From Sphingopyxis sp. JAI108 (GTDB lineage Bacteria > Pseudomonadota > Alphaproteobacteria > Sphingomonadales > Sphingomonadaceae): a stretch of 64,000 bases of DNA. The notes beneath the pieces were generated by a model that did not search any database, was not told where the DNA came from, and saw only the letters and a program-made list of their open reading frames with translations. This document shows, one piece after another, positions 26,756-35,653 of the stretch. The DNA is taken from assembly GCF_013410105.1 (NCBI RefSeq), contig NZ_JACCCJ010000004.1, positions 1 through 64,000 of the forward strand, read 5' to 3'. Position numbers and translations under genes: made by a program. The first letter of the stretch is position 1; every line of letters starts with the position of its first letter.

Positions 26756-28164
26756 TCGAGCATCGCCGGCGACGCGATTACGCCAGCAATCGCACTCGCC
26801 GCCGCGAGCGCCGGACTCATCAGGTGCGTGCGCCCGCCGCGCCCCTGCCGGTTCTCGAAATTACGGTTGGACGTCGCGGCGCAGCGCTCGCCGGACCGGA
26901 GCCGGTCGGCGTTCATGCCGACGCACATCGAACAGCCGGGCTCGCGCCAGTCGAACCCCGCGGCGCGGAGCGTATCGGCGATGCCCTCTTCCTCGGCCTG
27001 TTTTTTGACCAGCCCCGATCCCGGCACGACCATCGCCCGGATGTGCGGCGCGACACGGCGGCCGCGCACGACGTCCGCCACGACGCGCAAATCCTCGATC
27101 CGGCTGTTGGTACAACTGCCGATGAATATGCGGTCGAGCCGCTGACCGGCGATCGATGCCCCCGGCGCCAGATCCATATATACGAGCGCGCGTGCCGCGG
27201 CGGCGCGCGCGTCGGGATCGTCGAGCGTAGCGGGATCGGGAACGGGATCGTCGATCGCGACGACCTGCGACGGGTTGGTCCCCCAGGTGACCATCGGCCG
27301 CACCTCTCGCGCATCGATTTGCAACTCGCGGTCGAATGCCGCTCCGACATCGCTTGCCAACGCCGCCCAGCGGGCCAGGCCCTCCTCCCATGCCTCGCCG
27401 CTCGGCGCCGCCGGTCGGCCCTGCAGATAGGCGATGGTCGCCGCATCGGGCGCGACCAGCCCGGCGCGCGCGCCCATCTCGATGCTCAGGTTGCACAGCG
27501 TCATCCGCGCCTCCATCGATAGCAGGCGGACCGTCTGCCCGGCATATTCGATGACATGTCCCGTGGCGCCATCGACCCCGATCCGGCGAAGCAGGTGCAG
27601 CGCGAGGTCCTTCGCATGGATATCCGGCGCGAGCATGCCGTCGATCGTCACGCGCATATTGCGCGAGCGACGCTGGCGGATCATCTGCGTCGCCAGCACA
27701 TGTTCGACCTCCGACGTTCCGATTCCGAACGCGAGCGCACCGAACGCCCCGTGCGTCGAGGTATGGCTGTCGCCGCACACGATCGTCATTCCGGGTTGCG
27801 AGCGCCCCTGCTCGGGACCGACGACATGGACGATGCCGCCGCGTGGGTCGCCCATCGGAAAATTCTCGATCCCGAAGTGCCGCGTGTTCTCGACCAATGC
27901 CTCGAGTTGCGCCCGCGCCTCGCTGTCGGCAACCGCGGCAGGCCCCGCCGCCTGCCCCGTCGTCGGAACATTATGGTCCGACAGGGCCAGCGCGCGCTCG
28001 GGACGCCGAACCGCCCGCCCCGCCGCCGCGAGCCCGGCGAAGGCCTGCGGCGAGGTCACCTCGTGCAAAAGATGCAGGTCGATATACAGCAAGGTCTCGC
28101 CGTCATCCTCCGCCACCGCGTGCGCGTCCCATATCTTGTCGTAAAGCGTGCGCGGCCCCGTCAC
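26752..28164 (-). CDS. LeuC-type large subunit of an aconitase-family dehydratase
   Basis: A 470-residue [4Fe-4S] subunit of the 3-isopropylmalate dehydratase family. Blocks: '[12 protein letters not shown]', 'SDHNVPTT', '[28 protein letters not shown]', and cluster cysteines in IGSCTNSR and GCSMCVGMN. The C-terminus '[22 protein letters not shown]' is typical. GTG 28164 is the start. It is transcribed toward its partner subunit gene instead of with it, and has its own promoter with a perfect operator palindrome (site E). True leucine-pathway function cannot be excluded, but the regulation argues for a specialised role. Confidence 0.9.
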   Translation of the reverse strand: MTGPRTLYDKIWDAHAVAEDDGETLLYIDLHLLHEVTSPQAFAGLAAAGRAVRRPERALALSDHNVPTTGQAAGPAAVADSEARAQLEALVENTRHFGIENFPMGDPRGGIVHVVGPEQGRSQPGMTIVCGDSHTSTHGAFGALAFGIGTSEVEHVLATQMIRQRRSRNMRVTIDGMLAPDIHAKDLALHLLRRIGVDGATGHVIEYAGQTVRLLSMEARMTLCNLSIEMGARAGLVAPDAATIAYLQGRPAAPSGEAWEEGLARWAALASDVGAAFDRELQIDAREVRPMVTWGTNPSQVVAIDDPVPDPATLDDPDARAAAARALVYMDLAPGASIAGQRLDRIFIGSCTNSRIEDLRVVADVVRGRRVAPHIRAMVVPGSGLVKKQAEEEGIADTLRAAGFDWREPGCSMCVGMNADRLRSGERCAATSNRNFENRQGRGGRTHLMSPALAAASAIAGVIASPAMLD

Positions 28165-28548
28165 GGTGTCCCCATCATTGTTTTCGGCCTCCGATACCGA
28201 CCCGATGCGCAGCGACCTCGCGTAGCTTCATTTCAGTTGCCATTTTGCTTAGTATACTAACTATATAGCATGATTCTTCTCACGGCAAGCGGCGTTTACG
28301 GCTGGGAGGACGAATCGGGGCCGAACCGGTTTTCGAGTCACCTCATCAGCCCCTTCCGCAAATCGCGAGGAACCGGGTTTAAACTTATTGAAGCAAGCGA
28401 TTGCTCCTCACGCCCCCCCTGTGATACGCTTTGACGATAACCATAAATTGTTGTGGGTCCGGCAACGCACCGGTCCATCAGGTATCGATATACCAAGGCT
28501 TCGCGGGGACTGCAGTCCGCGAGCATTGACGATGATCGGGGACAGAGC
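28165..28548. other. 384-base intergenic region between the leuC-like gene and paoA
   Basis: No coding sequence is supported here. On the left it holds the leuC-like promoter and operator site E. On the right, a GC-rich palindrome around ggactgcagtcc (28501-28522) can form a hairpin 26 bases before the paoA start. The paoA promoter must lie in between but no convincing -35/-10 pair was found. The lower GC content around 28380-28470 is normal for a promoter region. Confidence 0.6.
28248..28288 (-). promoter_or_regulatory. leuC-like promoter and MarR operator, site E
   Basis: On the minus strand, -35 TTGCCG (28288-28283), 17-base spacer and -10 TATAGT (28265-28260) lead into the perfect palindrome TAGTATACTA (28250-28259), which would cover the transcription start. 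It lies 86 bases upstream of the leuC-like GTG. Confidence 0.68.
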
Positions 28549-29190
28549 ATGGCAACAGCGGACGAGTTTCCTATTTCGCGGCGCGGCATTCTGATCGGCG
28601 GGGCCGCCTCGGTCGCCACGGTGGGCATTATCCCTCCGTCGACCGCTGCGCCCGCCTCCGCCAGCTCCGATCGACCGCCGACTGCCCGCGTTCGTCTCGA
28701 CGTCAATGGCGCGGCGCGCGACCTCGAACTCGATACGCGGACGTCGTTGCTCGACGCGCTGCGCGAGCATCTCCATCTCGCCGGCACCAAAAAAGGCTGC
28801 GATCACGGCCAGTGCGGCGCGTGCACCGTCATCGCCGACGGGCGGCGCATCAACAGCTGCCTGACACTCGCGGTCATGCACGACGGGGAGAAGATCACCA
28901 CGATCGAGGGCCTCGGCACACCCGACAAGATGCACGCGATGCAAGAGGCGTTTGTCGTCCACGACGGCTTTCAATGCGGCTATTGCACGCCGGGCCAGAT
29001 CTGCTCGGCGGTCGCGGTGCTCGACGAGATCGAGGCCGGCATCCCCAGCCATGTCACCGCCGACCTGAATGCAGCACCCCCGTTGACCGCGACCGAGATC
29101 CGCGAGCGGATGAGCGGCAATATCTGCCGCTGCGGCGCCTATTCGAATATCATCGCGGCGATAACCGACGTGGCGGGAGTGAAGGCATGA
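28549..29190 (+). CDS. paoA: aldehyde oxidoreductase 2Fe-2S subunit, Tat-exported
   Basis: The small electron-transfer subunit of a periplasmic molybdenum aldehyde oxidoreductase. Of 213 residues, the N-terminus carries a twin-arginine signal ([11 protein letters not shown]) that would carry the assembled complex across the membrane. A plant-type [2Fe-2S] domain follows ([10 protein letters not shown] ... C), then the second cluster domain (CGYCTPGQ ... CRCGAY). Start ATG 28549 has GGGGA about 7 bases upstream. ATGA overlap with paoB. The complex in E. coli oxidises aromatic aldehydes such as vanillin and passes electrons outside the cytoplasm. Confidence 0.92.
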   Translation: MATADEFPISRRGILIGGAASVATVGIIPPSTAAPASASSDRPPTARVRLDVNGAARDLELDTRTSLLDALREHLHLAGTKKGCDHGQCGACTVIADGRRINSCLTLAVMHDGEKITTIEGLGTPDKMHAMQEAFVVHDGFQCGYCTPGQICSAVAVLDEIEAGIPSHVTADLNAAPPLTATEIRERMSGNICRCGAYSNIIAAITDVAGVKA

Positions 29191-30137
29191 AGAGCTTCAC
29201 CTATGAGCGGGTCGACACGCCTGCTGCCGCCACCGCCGCCTTCGCGCGGACCAAGGGTTCGCGTTTCATCGCCGGCGGCACCAATCTCCTCGACCTGATG
29301 AAGCTCGAGATCGAAACACCCGGACATCTGATCGACATCAGCCGCCTCGCGCTCGACAAGATCGAGCCGACCCCCGAGGGCGGGCTGCGCATCGGCGCGA
29401 TGGTGCGCAACACCGACCTTGCCGCCGACGCACGGATCCGCCGCGATTACGGTCTCGTCTCACGCGCGCTGGTCGCCGGCGCCTCGGGACAGCTCCGCAA
29501 CAAGGCAACAACAGCGGGCAATCTGCTTCAGCGGACACGCTGTCCTTATTTCTACGACACCAACCAGCCGTGCAACAAACGCCAACCGGGCAGCGGCTGC
29601 GCCGCGATCGGCGGCTTCAACCGGACGCTCGCTATCATCGATGCCAGCGAAGCGTGCATCGCGACGCATCCGAGCGACATGGCGGTGGCAATGCGCGCGC
29701 TCGATGCCAGCGTGGAAGCGATGAGCGCCGAAGGAAGGACGCGCGCCATCCCTCTCGGCGATTTCTATCGCGCGCCGGGCAAAACCCCGCATCTTGAAAC
29801 GGTGTTGGCACCCGGCGAACTGATTACTGCGGTGACCTTGCCCAAACCGATCGGCGGCACGCATCTCTATCACAAGGTACGCGACCGCGCCTCCTATGCC
29901 TTCGCGCTGATCTCGGTCGGGCTGGTTGTACAAGAGGACGGCACCGGGCGCGTCGCGCTCGGCGGCGTCGCCTACAAGCCATGGCGGATCGAGGCGGCGG
30001 AGGCCGAGCTGCCGCGCGGTTCGAAAGCAGTCACCGCGAAGTTGCTCGCGGGCGCCAAGACCACGCACGAAAATGCCTATAAGCTGCCCCTGGTCGAGCG
30101 CACGCTCGCCGGCGTGCTGGCGCAAGCGAAAGGCTGA
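29187..30137 (+). CDS. paoB: aldehyde oxidoreductase FAD-binding subunit
   Basis: A 316-residue FAD subunit (CO dehydrogenase M-type flavoprotein). It has the FAD pyrophosphate contact '[14 protein letters not shown]' and '[13 protein letters not shown]'. The insertion '[23 protein letters not shown]' (about 116-138) holds the extra cysteines that bind an additional [4Fe-4S] cluster in PaoB-type proteins. It passes electrons from paoA's clusters. The start overlaps the paoA stop (ATGA) and paoC begins 4 bases after its stop. Confidence 0.93.
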   Translation: MKSFTYERVDTPAAATAAFARTKGSRFIAGGTNLLDLMKLEIETPGHLIDISRLALDKIEPTPEGGLRIGAMVRNTDLAADARIRRDYGLVSRALVAGASGQLRNKATTAGNLLQRTRCPYFYDTNQPCNKRQPGSGCAAIGGFNRTLAIIDASEACIATHPSDMAVAMRALDASVEAMSAEGRTRAIPLGDFYRAPGKTPHLETVLAPGELITAVTLPKPIGGTHLYHKVRDRASYAFALISVGLVVQEDGTGRVALGGVAYKPWRIEAAEAELPRGSKAVTAKLLAGAKTTHENAYKLPLVERTLAGVLAQAKG

Positions 30138-30141
30138 GCCG

Positions 30142-32346
30142 ATGAAATTCGACACCCCCGCAACCACCAACCCGATCGACCAGCTCAAAGTCGTCGGCAA
30201 ACCCACCGACCGCATCGAGGGGCCGCTCAAGACGACGGGCACCGCCCCCTATGCCTATGAACATCAGGATTTCGCCGCGACGCAGGCCTATGGCTATGTC
30301 GTCGGCTCGGCGATCGCCAAGGGCCGCATTTCGTCGATGAACCTCGACGCGGCGCGCGCCGCGCCGGGCGTTCTCGCGATCGTTACCGCTGCCAATGCGG
30401 GTAAGCTCGACAAGGGGAATTTCAACACAGCAAAGCTGCTCGGCGGCCCCGACATCCAGCATTATCATCAGGCGATTGCCCTCATCGTCGCCGAGACTTT
30501 CGAACAAGCGCGCGCCGCCGCGTCGCTCGTCCGCGTCGAATATGTCCGAGGCAAAGGTGCATATGATCTTGCCGCCGCGCTCGACACCGCCGTGACGCCG
30601 CCCACCGTGTTCGGTACCGCACCGGATACCAGCATCGGCGACTTCGCCGCCGCTTTCGCTGCGGCGCCGGTGCAGTTCGACGAACGCTACACCACCCCCG
30701 ATCACACGCATGCGATGATGGAGCCGCACGCCTCGATCGCGAACTGGGATGGCGACAAGTTGACGCTCTGGACCTCGAATCAGATGATTGCGTGGTCGGT
30801 CGGCGATGTCGCCAAGACGTTGGGCATTGCAAAGGAGAATGTCCGGCTCGTCTCGCCCTATATCGGTGGAGGTTTCGGCGGCAAATTGTTCGTGCGTACG
30901 GACGCGATCCTTGCGGCCTTGGGCGCCAGGGCGACGAAACGTCCCGTAAAGGTGGCCCTGTCGCGCCCGCTGATGATCAACAACACGACGCACCGCCCCG
31001 CCACGATCCAGCGCATCCGGCTCGGCGCGACCCCCGATGGAAAGATAACTGCGATCGGTCACGAAAGCTGGTCCGGCGATCTGCCCGGCGGCGGCCCCGA
31101 AGTCGCGGTGGCTCAGACGCGGCTGCTCTACGCGGGGGCAAATCGCATGACCGCCATGCGCCTCGCCGCACTCGACCTGCCCGAAGGCAATGCGATGCGC
31201 GCGCCCGGCGAGGCCCCGGGCCTCATGGCGCTCGAAATCGCGATGGACGAAATGGCGGAAAAGCTGGGCATCGACCCGGTGGAATTCCGCATCCTCAACG
31301 ATACCCAAGTCGATCCCGAAAAACCCGACCGACCCTTTTCCCAGCGCCGGCTCAACGAATGCCTGAAAACCGGTGCCGAGAAATTCGGCTGGAGCAAGCG
31401 CGCGAAACCCGGCGTGATGCGCAACGGGCGCTGGCTCGTCGGCATGGGCGTCGCCGCGGCGTTCCGCAACAATCTCAACGAAAAGTCGGCGGCACGCGCG
31501 CGGCTCGATGCGTCGGGCATCGTCACCATCGAAACCGACATGACCGATATCGGGACCGGCAGCTACACGATCATCGCACAGACCGCCGCCGAAATGATGG
31601 GTGTCCCGCTCGACCGCGTCGTGGTGAAGCTCGGGGATTCCAGCTTCCCCGTCTCGGCCGGTTCGGGCGGGCAATGGGGCGCGAACAGCTCGACCGCGGG
31701 CGTCTATGCCGCCTGCGCGAAGCTGCGCGAGGCGGTGGCGCAAAAGCTTGGCGTGGCCTCCGCCGATGCCATCTTTGCCAATAGCAAGGTCACGGCAGGT
31801 CGGCGCAGCTTCGCGCTCGGCGACGCCGCGAAGGACGGCGGGATCGTCGTCGAGGACATCATGGAATATGGCGACCTCGCCGAGAAGTTCCAACAATCGA
31901 CCTTCGGCGCGCATTTCGCCGAGGTCGGCGTCGACGCGATGACGGGTGAAATCCGCGTCCGGCGGATGCTCGCGGTGTGCGCGGCGGGGCGCATCCTCAA
32001 CCCCAAGGCGGCGCGCAGCCAGGTCATCGGCGCGATGACGATGGGCGCGGGTGCGGCGCTGATGGAGGAACTCGCTGTCGACAAGCGCTTCGGCTTTTTC
32101 GTCAACCACGACCTCGCCGGCTATGAAGTGCCGGTCCACGCCGACATTCCCCATCAGGAAGTGATCTTCCTCGACGAAACCGATCCGACAACCTCGCCGA
32201 TGAAGGCAAAGGGCGTCGGCGAACTCGGCATCTGCGGTGTCGCCGCAGCCGTCGCAAACGCGGTTTACAATGCGACGGGCGCGCGCGTGCGGAGCTATCC
32301 GATCACGCTCGACAAATTTATCGATCGCCTGCCGGACATCGCATGA
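30142..32346 (+). CDS. paoC: aldehyde oxidoreductase molybdenum-cofactor subunit
   Basis: The 734-residue catalytic subunit of the xanthine-oxidase family, using molybdopterin cytosine dinucleotide. Visible: 'DRIEGPLKTTGTAPYAYE' N-terminal block, 'ISPYIGGGFGGKLFVRTD'-type cofactor loop (about 235-255), 'RAPGEAPGLMALE' and the catalytic glutamate in 'KGVGELGICG' near the C-terminus. It has no signal peptide of its own and should be co-exported with PaoA. Likely role: oxidation of aromatic or other aldehydes to acids, which could supply the neighbouring CoA ligases. Confidence 0.93.
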   Translation: MKFDTPATTNPIDQLKVVGKPTDRIEGPLKTTGTAPYAYEHQDFAATQAYGYVVGSAIAKGRISSMNLDAARAAPGVLAIVTAANAGKLDKGNFNTAKLLGGPDIQHYHQAIALIVAETFEQARAAASLVRVEYVRGKGAYDLAAALDTAVTPPTVFGTAPDTSIGDFAAAFAAAPVQFDERYTTPDHTHAMMEPHASIANWDGDKLTLWTSNQMIAWSVGDVAKTLGIAKENVRLVSPYIGGGFGGKLFVRTDAILAALGARATKRPVKVALSRPLMINNTTHRPATIQRIRLGATPDGKITAIGHESWSGDLPGGGPEVAVAQTRLLYAGANRMTAMRLAALDLPEGNAMRAPGEAPGLMALEIAMDEMAEKLGIDPVEFRILNDTQVDPEKPDRPFSQRRLNECLKTGAEKFGWSKRAKPGVMRNGRWLVGMGVAAAFRNNLNEKSAARARLDASGIVTIETDMTDIGTGSYTIIAQTAAEMMGVPLDRVVVKLGDSSFPVSAGSGGQWGANSSTAGVYAACAKLREAVAQKLGVASADAIFANSKVTAGRRSFALGDAAKDGGIVVEDIMEYGDLAEKFQQSTFGAHFAEVGVDAMTGEIRVRRMLAVCAAGRILNPKAARSQVIGAMTMGAGAALMEELAVDKRFGFFVNHDLAGYEVPVHADIPHQEVIFLDETDPTTSPMKAKGVGELGICGVAAAVANAVYNATGARVRSYPITLDKFIDRLPDIA

Positions 32347-32356
32347 CACCGGCGCA

Positions 32357-32935
32357 TCAGCCCGGCGGCAGGTCGGTCCGCCGGTCGATGTCGGCGAGCT
32401 CATCCGATGGCGCGGGAACGAGTTTTGCCGCGGTCAGAAGCATCCGCCCGCCCTGGTCGCCGCTCATCCCTTCGAGCGCCGCGAACGTCGAGCGCGCCAA
32501 CATGGCGGGCGGCATCGGCACCCCCTCTCGGCTCGACGCCACGACTGGCGCCGTTTCGGGATCGAAGGCGGCCAGCAAAGCTCGCAGGTGCGGCAAACGG
32601 ACGAACGGCATGTCGGCAAGGCAAAGCAGCGCGGCTCGTTCGGGGCCGGCGCGAACCGCACCGATGCCGAGCCGCAGCGATTCGGAAAGCCCGCGCCCGG
32701 GGTGTGGGTTCGGCCATATTTCAAAACCCTGTTCGGCCAACAGTTCGGCGAGCGCCCCGTCGCGGTCCGGGCAAATCGCGACCAGCCGCGCCGGTGCGAG
32801 TTCGATCACGGTCCGGGCCGCATGCAGCGCGAGCGGCATATCGCCGAGCGGCGCCAGCAACTTGTCGTCGGCACCGAAGCGGCTCGACCGGCCCGCGGCG
32901 AGGAAAATGGCGGCGACAGCGCCGGGGTCGATCAT
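32357..32935 (-). CDS. mocA: molybdenum cofactor cytidylyltransferase (MocA-like)
   Basis: A 192-residue nucleotidyltransferase of the MobA/MocA family. It has the NTP-binding 'LAAGRSSRFGADDKLLAPLGD' block at residues 11-31, 'SLRLGI' and 'LADMPFV' with the metal aspartate. It should attach CMP to molybdopterin to make the cofactor used by PaoC. The ATG at 32935 is chosen because AGGAG precedes it and the NTP loop then sits near the N-terminus. It is encoded opposite to paoABC, ends 10 bases from the paoC stop, and is divergent from xdhC. Confidence 0.88.
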   Translation of the reverse strand: MIDPGAVAAIFLAAGRSSRFGADDKLLAPLGDMPLALHAARTVIELAPARLVAICPDRDGALAELLAEQGFEIWPNPHPGRGLSESLRLGIGAVRAGPERAALLCLADMPFVRLPHLRALLAAFDPETAPVVASSREGVPMPPAMLARSTFAALEGMSGDQGGRMLLTAAKLVPAPSDELADIDRRTDLPPG

Positions 32936-32983
32936 CGCAGCTTCTCCTGCCCTGCACGGCCACGCATCCTCCTGTCCGGCAAA

Positions 32984-33976
32984 ATGACCGCGCTGGCAAT
33001 CTCTCCAGCCGATATTCTGCATTTCGCCCATAAACATGCGGGCGCAGGCGTGGTGCTCGTCACTTTGGTCGGGATCGCAGGATCGTCGCCGCGCGCGCTT
33101 GGCGCCCAGATGGCAGTAGCGGCGGACGGCGATTATCGCGGCTCCTTTTCAGGCGGCTGCATCGAGGCCGCGATCGTCGCCGAAGCGCTCGCGGTGCTCG
33201 ACGACGGGGAAACGCGGATGGTCCGCTTCGGCGCGGGGTCGCCCTATATCGACATCCGCCTGCCCTGCGGAGGCGGCATCGACCTGTTGTTCACCCCGCG
33301 CCCCGATGCGGCGGCGCTGGGCGCCATTCTGGCTGTGCTGGACAAGCGCGAACCCGCCGCGATGCGGCTTTCGCGCCATGGAATATGCGTAGCAGGACCG
33401 GCTACCATCGAAACGGGATGGCACGGCGACGAATTCGGCGTCACCTATTCTCCGCGCGTCCGTATCCTTGCGATGGGGCACGGCGACGCGTTGACCGCGA
33501 CCGCGCGACTTGCCCATTATTTCGGGGCCGAAACTCGCGCATTCTCGCCTTCGAAGGACGATGTGACCGCCCTGTCGGCAGAGGGGATCGCCGCGACGTT
33601 GCTCGACAGCCGCTCGCGTACCCCCATGATCGAGGCCGATCGGTGGACCGCCTTTGCCTTTCTGTTCCACGACCATGACTGGGAGGAAATGCTGCTGCCT
33701 TGGGCGCTGCGCCAGCCCCATCTCTTCGTCGGGGCGATCGGCGGGCGGCAGAGCCGCACGGACCGGATTGCGATGTTGCGCAGCCATGGACTGTCAGCCG
33801 CGACACTGACCCGTTTCAGCATGCCCGCCGGCCTTATCCCTCAGGCGCGCGACCCGGCGACACTCGCGCTGTCGGTAGTTTCCGAAATCATCGGCGCTTA
33901 TCACTGCATCGAACGGGACGTCCAAATCGCGCGGCACAAAGAGGAAGGCGTCGACGATCCGTTGCTGCCGGTCTGA
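32984..33976 (+). CDS. XdhC/CoxI-family molybdenum cofactor insertion protein
   Basis: A 330-residue chaperone of the XdhC family (PaoD type) that binds, and may sulfurate, the molybdenum cofactor and inserts it into PaoC. The N-terminal XdhC_CoxI block is 'VVLVTLVGIAGSSPRALGAQMAV ... GSFSGGCIE' with the conserved cysteine. A C-terminal Rossmann domain follows with 'RILAMGHGDA' and 'FVGAIGGRQSR'. It begins 48 bases from the divergent mocA start. The longer open frame upstream overlaps paoC and mocA and was not used. Confidence 0.9.
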   Translation: MTALAISPADILHFAHKHAGAGVVLVTLVGIAGSSPRALGAQMAVAADGDYRGSFSGGCIEAAIVAEALAVLDDGETRMVRFGAGSPYIDIRLPCGGGIDLLFTPRPDAAALGAILAVLDKREPAAMRLSRHGICVAGPATIETGWHGDEFGVTYSPRVRILAMGHGDALTATARLAHYFGAETRAFSPSKDDVTALSAEGIAATLLDSRSRTPMIEADRWTAFAFLFHDHDWEEMLLPWALRQPHLFVGAIGGRQSRTDRIAMLRSHGLSAATLTRFSMPAGLIPQARDPATLALSVVSEIIGAYHCIERDVQIARHKEEGVDDPLLPV

Positions 33977-33993
33977 ACCGCACCGGCGCCGAG

Positions 33994-34896
33994 CTATCTG
34001 CTGTCAAAGGGCGGCTCCGCGGCCGGGAATTCGCCCGCCCCTTTCGCGGTGCCGATCGATGACAAGACAATCAGTCCGATCGCGACCCATTGCGTGAAGG
34101 ACAGCAATTCGCCGAGCAGGAAAAAGCCCATCAGCGCCCCAACCGCGGGTTCGGCGCTGAGCAGCGTTCCAAAGCTGTTGGACGGCAGGCGGCGCAGCGC
34201 GACCATTTCGAAGCCATAGGGTATCGCGCTCGACACAAGGCCGACGACGAGGCCCAGCGCCAATATCTCCGGCTGGAGCAGTTCGGCGCCGGCGTGGATG
34301 ATACCCACCGGCGCGACGACGAGGGCCGCGACGATCGTGCCGCCCGCTGCGGCGGCCGGCCCGTGCTGCGCCCCCGCGCGTTTGCCGAGCAATATATAGG
34401 CGGCCCAGCAGAGGCCCGCGAACAGCGCCAACGCAACGCCCCGCCAGTCGATATGCGCCGTGCCCGCACGAATCGGCAACAAGAGAAACAGGCCGAACAC
34501 CGCGATCCCGATCCAGAGAAAATCCGCGCGCCGGCGCGAGGTCAGCACTGCGACGCCGAGCGGGCCGATGAATTCGATCGCAATCGCGATGCCGAGCGGA
34601 ATATAGCTCAGCGCGCTATAGAAGCTGAGGTTCATCGCGCCGAGCACGACGCCATAGGCGAGGATCGACCGCCACCCCTCGCGATAGTTCAGCCGCCACG
34701 GACGAAGCACCGCCGACAGCAGGATCGCGCCAAAGATCAAGCGCAGCGCCGTGGTTCCCGCCGGCCCAACCAGCGGGAACAGCCCCTTTGCCATCGCTGC
34801 GCCCCCGGTCACCGAAACGAGCGACAGAAACAGCGCGCCCAGTGCGAGCAAATCGATTTTCCCGCTGGCGCGGTTCGGGGCGGCGGGGACGGTCAT
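33994..34896 (-). CDS. EamA-family exporter (RhtA-like)
   Basis: A 300-residue inner-membrane protein with ten predicted transmembrane helices in two EamA repeats (about 15-140 and 150-285). '[26 protein letters not shown]' and '[29 protein letters not shown]' are very like the threonine/homoserine exporter RhtA and relatives, so export of an amino acid or another small metabolite is likely. It is convergent with xdhC (17-base gap) and divergent from nasT across 175 bases in which nothing else was recognised. Confidence 0.85.
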   Translation of the reverse strand: MTVPAAPNRASGKIDLLALGALFLSLVSVTGGAAMAKGLFPLVGPAGTTALRLIFGAILLSAVLRPWRLNYREGWRSILAYGVVLGAMNLSFYSALSYIPLGIAIAIEFIGPLGVAVLTSRRRADFLWIGIAVFGLFLLLPIRAGTAHIDWRGVALALFAGLCWAAYILLGKRAGAQHGPAAAAGGTIVAALVVAPVGIIHAGAELLQPEILALGLVVGLVSSAIPYGFEMVALRRLPSNSFGTLLSAEPAVGALMGFFLLGELLSFTQWVAIGLIVLSSIGTAKGAGEFPAAEPPFDSR

Positions 34897-35071
34897 CGGC
34901 GCCCGTCGTTGGACAAGGCCGGATCATTTCGCAAGATGTGATCGGTATGAGCGCTGGCCCGATACCGTTTCCGTAATGAAAATGTCCGGATCGCGCTATC
35001 CAGCTATTCTTTTCGCGCCTGCAACACGATGAAGCTGGAAGATTCGAACGTCGCCGCGTAAGGCGCGGGCC

Positions 35072-35653
35072 ATGAGGATCGCGATCATCGATACCAGCAC
35101 GACGCGGGCGGCCATCATTTCCGACGGCCTGCGCGAGGCGGGACTCGATGATCTCGTGCTGATCGACCCCGCCGGCGCGCTCGCCCGCCAGATCGAGGCG
35201 GCGCAGCCCGAGGTCGTCCTGATCAACCTTGAGAACCCAAGCCGCGACCTGCTCGAGGATTTCTTCGCGATGTCGCGTGCGCTGGCGCGGCCGATCGCGA
35301 TGTTCGTCGACCAGAGCGACGCCGAAGCGACCGGTGCGGCGATCGACGCGGGGGTGTCGGCCTATGTCGTCGATGGCCTGTCGAAGCAGCGAATCAAGCC
35401 GGTCATCGACCTTGCGGTGCGCCGCTTCCAAGCCTTTTCGCGGCTTCAGCGCGAGCTCGACGAAGCGAAAAACGCCTTGGCCGAACGCGCGACCATCGAC
35501 AAGGCCAAGGCGATCCTGATGAAGCGGCGTCAGGTCGACGAGCCTGCCGCCTATGCGTTGCTCCGCGGCCAGGCGATGCGGACCAATCGCCGGATTTCCG
35601 AAATCGCCGAGGCGATCGTGACCAGCGAAGCATTGATGGGAGACATGGAATGA
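35072..35653 (+). CDS. nasT: ANTAR antiterminator protein
   Basis: A 193-residue RNA-binding regulator: a receiver-like domain (1-120) joined by a coiled linker to an ANTAR domain (about 135-190, 'ATIDKAKAILMKRRQVDEPAAYALLRGQAM'). The usual phosphoacceptor aspartate is N52 (VVLINLENP), so control is expected through binding NasS rather than phosphorylation. ANTAR proteins bind pairs of hexaloop hairpins and prevent termination; such a pair lies upstream of narK. The stop overlaps the nasS start (ATGA). Confidence 0.93.
   Translation: MRIAIIDTSTTRAAIISDGLREAGLDDLVLIDPAGALARQIEAAQPEVVLINLENPSRDLLEDFFAMSRALARPIAMFVDQSDAEATGAAIDAGVSAYVVDGLSKQRIKPVIDLAVRRFQAFSRLQRELDEAKNALAERATIDKAKAILMKRRQVDEPAAYALLRGQAMRTNRRISEIAEAIVTSEALMGDME

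Noticed and set aside
28501..28522. GC-rich palindrome before paoA as a specific operator
   Set aside because: Seen only once and has no link to a known regulator; noted only as a possible hairpin.
30031..32403. 790-codon open frame antisense to paoC
   Set aside because: Composition shadow; the plus strand carries the conserved catalytic subunit.
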